NCBI GenBank assembly: GCA_014191535.1
Contig: BJHC01000063.1
Span: forward strand, 1,878-7,543
DNA length: 5,666 bases
Direction: 5' to 3'
Source of the DNA: Cyanobium sp.
Lineage (GTDB): Bacteria; Cyanobacteriota; Cyanobacteriia; PCC-6307; Cyanobiaceae
The notes under the pieces were generated by a model. The model was not told the origin of the DNA. It did not search any database and saw only the letters and a list, made by a program, of their open reading frames with translations. Position numbers and translations under genes: made by a program. Below, piece by piece: positions 5,083 to 5,666 of this stretch (its first letter is position 1; every line of letters begins with the position of its first letter).

Positions 5083-5281
5083 CCAACTGCAACCAGCAGC
5101 CCCCCGGCGCCAGCTTCTCCACGATCACGCTCAGGTGCTCGTGCTGCACGAGCGAGCTGGCGTACACCCGGGCTGCATCCAAACAGGCAAAGCGTGGACC
5201 GGACACCTCCTGGTCCACCACCTGATCCCCGTGGGTGAGCTTGCGCACGCGGTAGAGCCCTGTGGCCTGCGGATCGGTCAT
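5069..5281 (-). CDS. Hypothetical 70-residue protein
   Basis: I do not recognise this family. The protein is small and soluble, without a signal peptide or membrane helix. A likely beta-strand/helix pattern is visible: GLYRVRKLTHG (8-18), a helix-like segment CLDAARVYASSLVQHEH (33-49), and a terminal strand pair SVIVEKL (51-57) and CWLQLVSLS (62-70). The ATG at 5281 has only a weak upstream GAGG about 15 bases away. It is convergent with the RRM gene, and its stop codon sits in the loop of the intergenic hairpin. It follows the partial gene at the right edge by 81 bp on the same strand and in the same frame, so the two may be co-transcribed. Function unknown. Confidence 0.6.
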   Translation of the reverse strand: MTDPQATGLYRVRKLTHGDQVVDQEVSGPRFACLDAARVYASSLVQHEHLSVIVEKLAPGGCWLQLVSLS

Positions 5282-5362
5282 GCCATCAGCCTGGCCTCGC
5301 AGCTGCTGCAGAGTGCTGAAACCGCAGAGTGTCTCCGGATCCCAAGCCCAGCGGCCCGCGGA

Positions 5363-5666
5363 TCAGCAGCAGGTCACCTCAGGAACGGCCGCGGCCAGCT
5401 CGGCGGCCTTGCGGCGCAGGTGATCCAGCAGGGCCTGCAGCCGGGGATGCTCGGCAAACTCCCGGCGCACCACCAGGCTGTCGCCCGACACGATCGGGAT
5501 CTCCACCGGCAACATCACCTTCTTGATGCCGAAGTGATCCATGGTGAACACGGTGGCCGGAGCGACGTTCAGCGGATCAGTGGGAGCGAGCTGCCAATCG
5601 TCCACAAAGCTGCTTGACGTCCAGAGCTGCAAGGCCTCGAGCTGGGCCTGCACCTGAGGGAAAGCC
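5363..5666 (-). CDS. Partial hypothetical protein, 5' end beyond the window
   Basis: The last 100 codons of a minus-strand gene are visible, ending in TGA at 5363-5365. The frame stays open to the right edge, so the start probably lies outside; a GTG at 5653 is an internal candidate but lacks support. Recognisable stretches are LQLWTSSSFVDDW (13-25 of the visible part), TMDHFGIKKVMLPVEIPIVS (41-60), and a charged helical C-terminal segment HPRLQALLDHLRRKAAELAA (73-92). It ends in Cys-Cys. GC-rich third positions and the mixed, protein-like composition support coding. There is no membrane helix in the visible part. I cannot assign a family. Confidence 0.65.
   Translation of the reverse strand, partial: AFPQVQAQLEALQLWTSSSFVDDWQLAPTDPLNVAPATVFTMDHFGIKKVMLPVEIPIVSGDSLVVRREFAEHPRLQALLDHLRRKAAELAAAVPEVTCC

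Overview
The window is about two-thirds GC and looks like the chromosome of a cyanobacterium. The best match is a GC-rich picocyanobacterium of the Synechococcus/Cyanobium type. This rests on an orange carotenoid protein (OCP) with its fluorescence recovery protein (FRP), a CrtW-type ketolase between them, a short glycine-tailed RRM protein of the cyanobacterial kind, and a perfect NtcA box upstream of an ammonium transporter. No mobile element, CRISPR array, tRNA or rRNA is visible.

Layout: (1) Bases 1-178 are a leader carrying one perfect NtcA-type palindrome and a second, weaker one 31 bp upstream. (2) amt, 179-1450 (+), encodes an ammonium transporter with Glu at the first twin-His position. 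(3) A four-helix b561-like membrane protein lies convergently at 1440-1901 (-) and overlaps the end of amt by 11 bp. (4) An unrecognised 90-residue protein is at 1953-2225 (+). (5) An AT-richer promoter region precedes a tight operon ocp (2360-3313), crtW (3310-4038), frp (4077-4406). (6) Bases 4407-4768 hold no gene, but contain a tandem repeat, hairpins, the only T6 run in the window and the leader of the next gene. (7) An RRM RNA-binding protein is at 4769-5050 (+). (8) Two minus-strand genes of unknown function converge on it, one of 70 residues (5069-5281) and one cut by the right edge (5363-5666).

The core is a self-contained photoprotection cassette. CrtW makes the 4-keto carotenoid that OCP binds, photoactivated OCP quenches phycobilisomes, and FRP returns OCP to the resting orange form. 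ocp and crtW share a TTGA stop/start overlap, and frp follows 38 bp later with a strong Shine-Dalgarno sequence. The cassette is of a known type rather than a new system. The most notable departures from textbook sequences are Glu181 in Amt and Asp244 in OCP, where the Synechocystis-type protein has Glu in the interdomain salt bridge. The least explained DNA is the structured 4407-4600 region downstream of frp.
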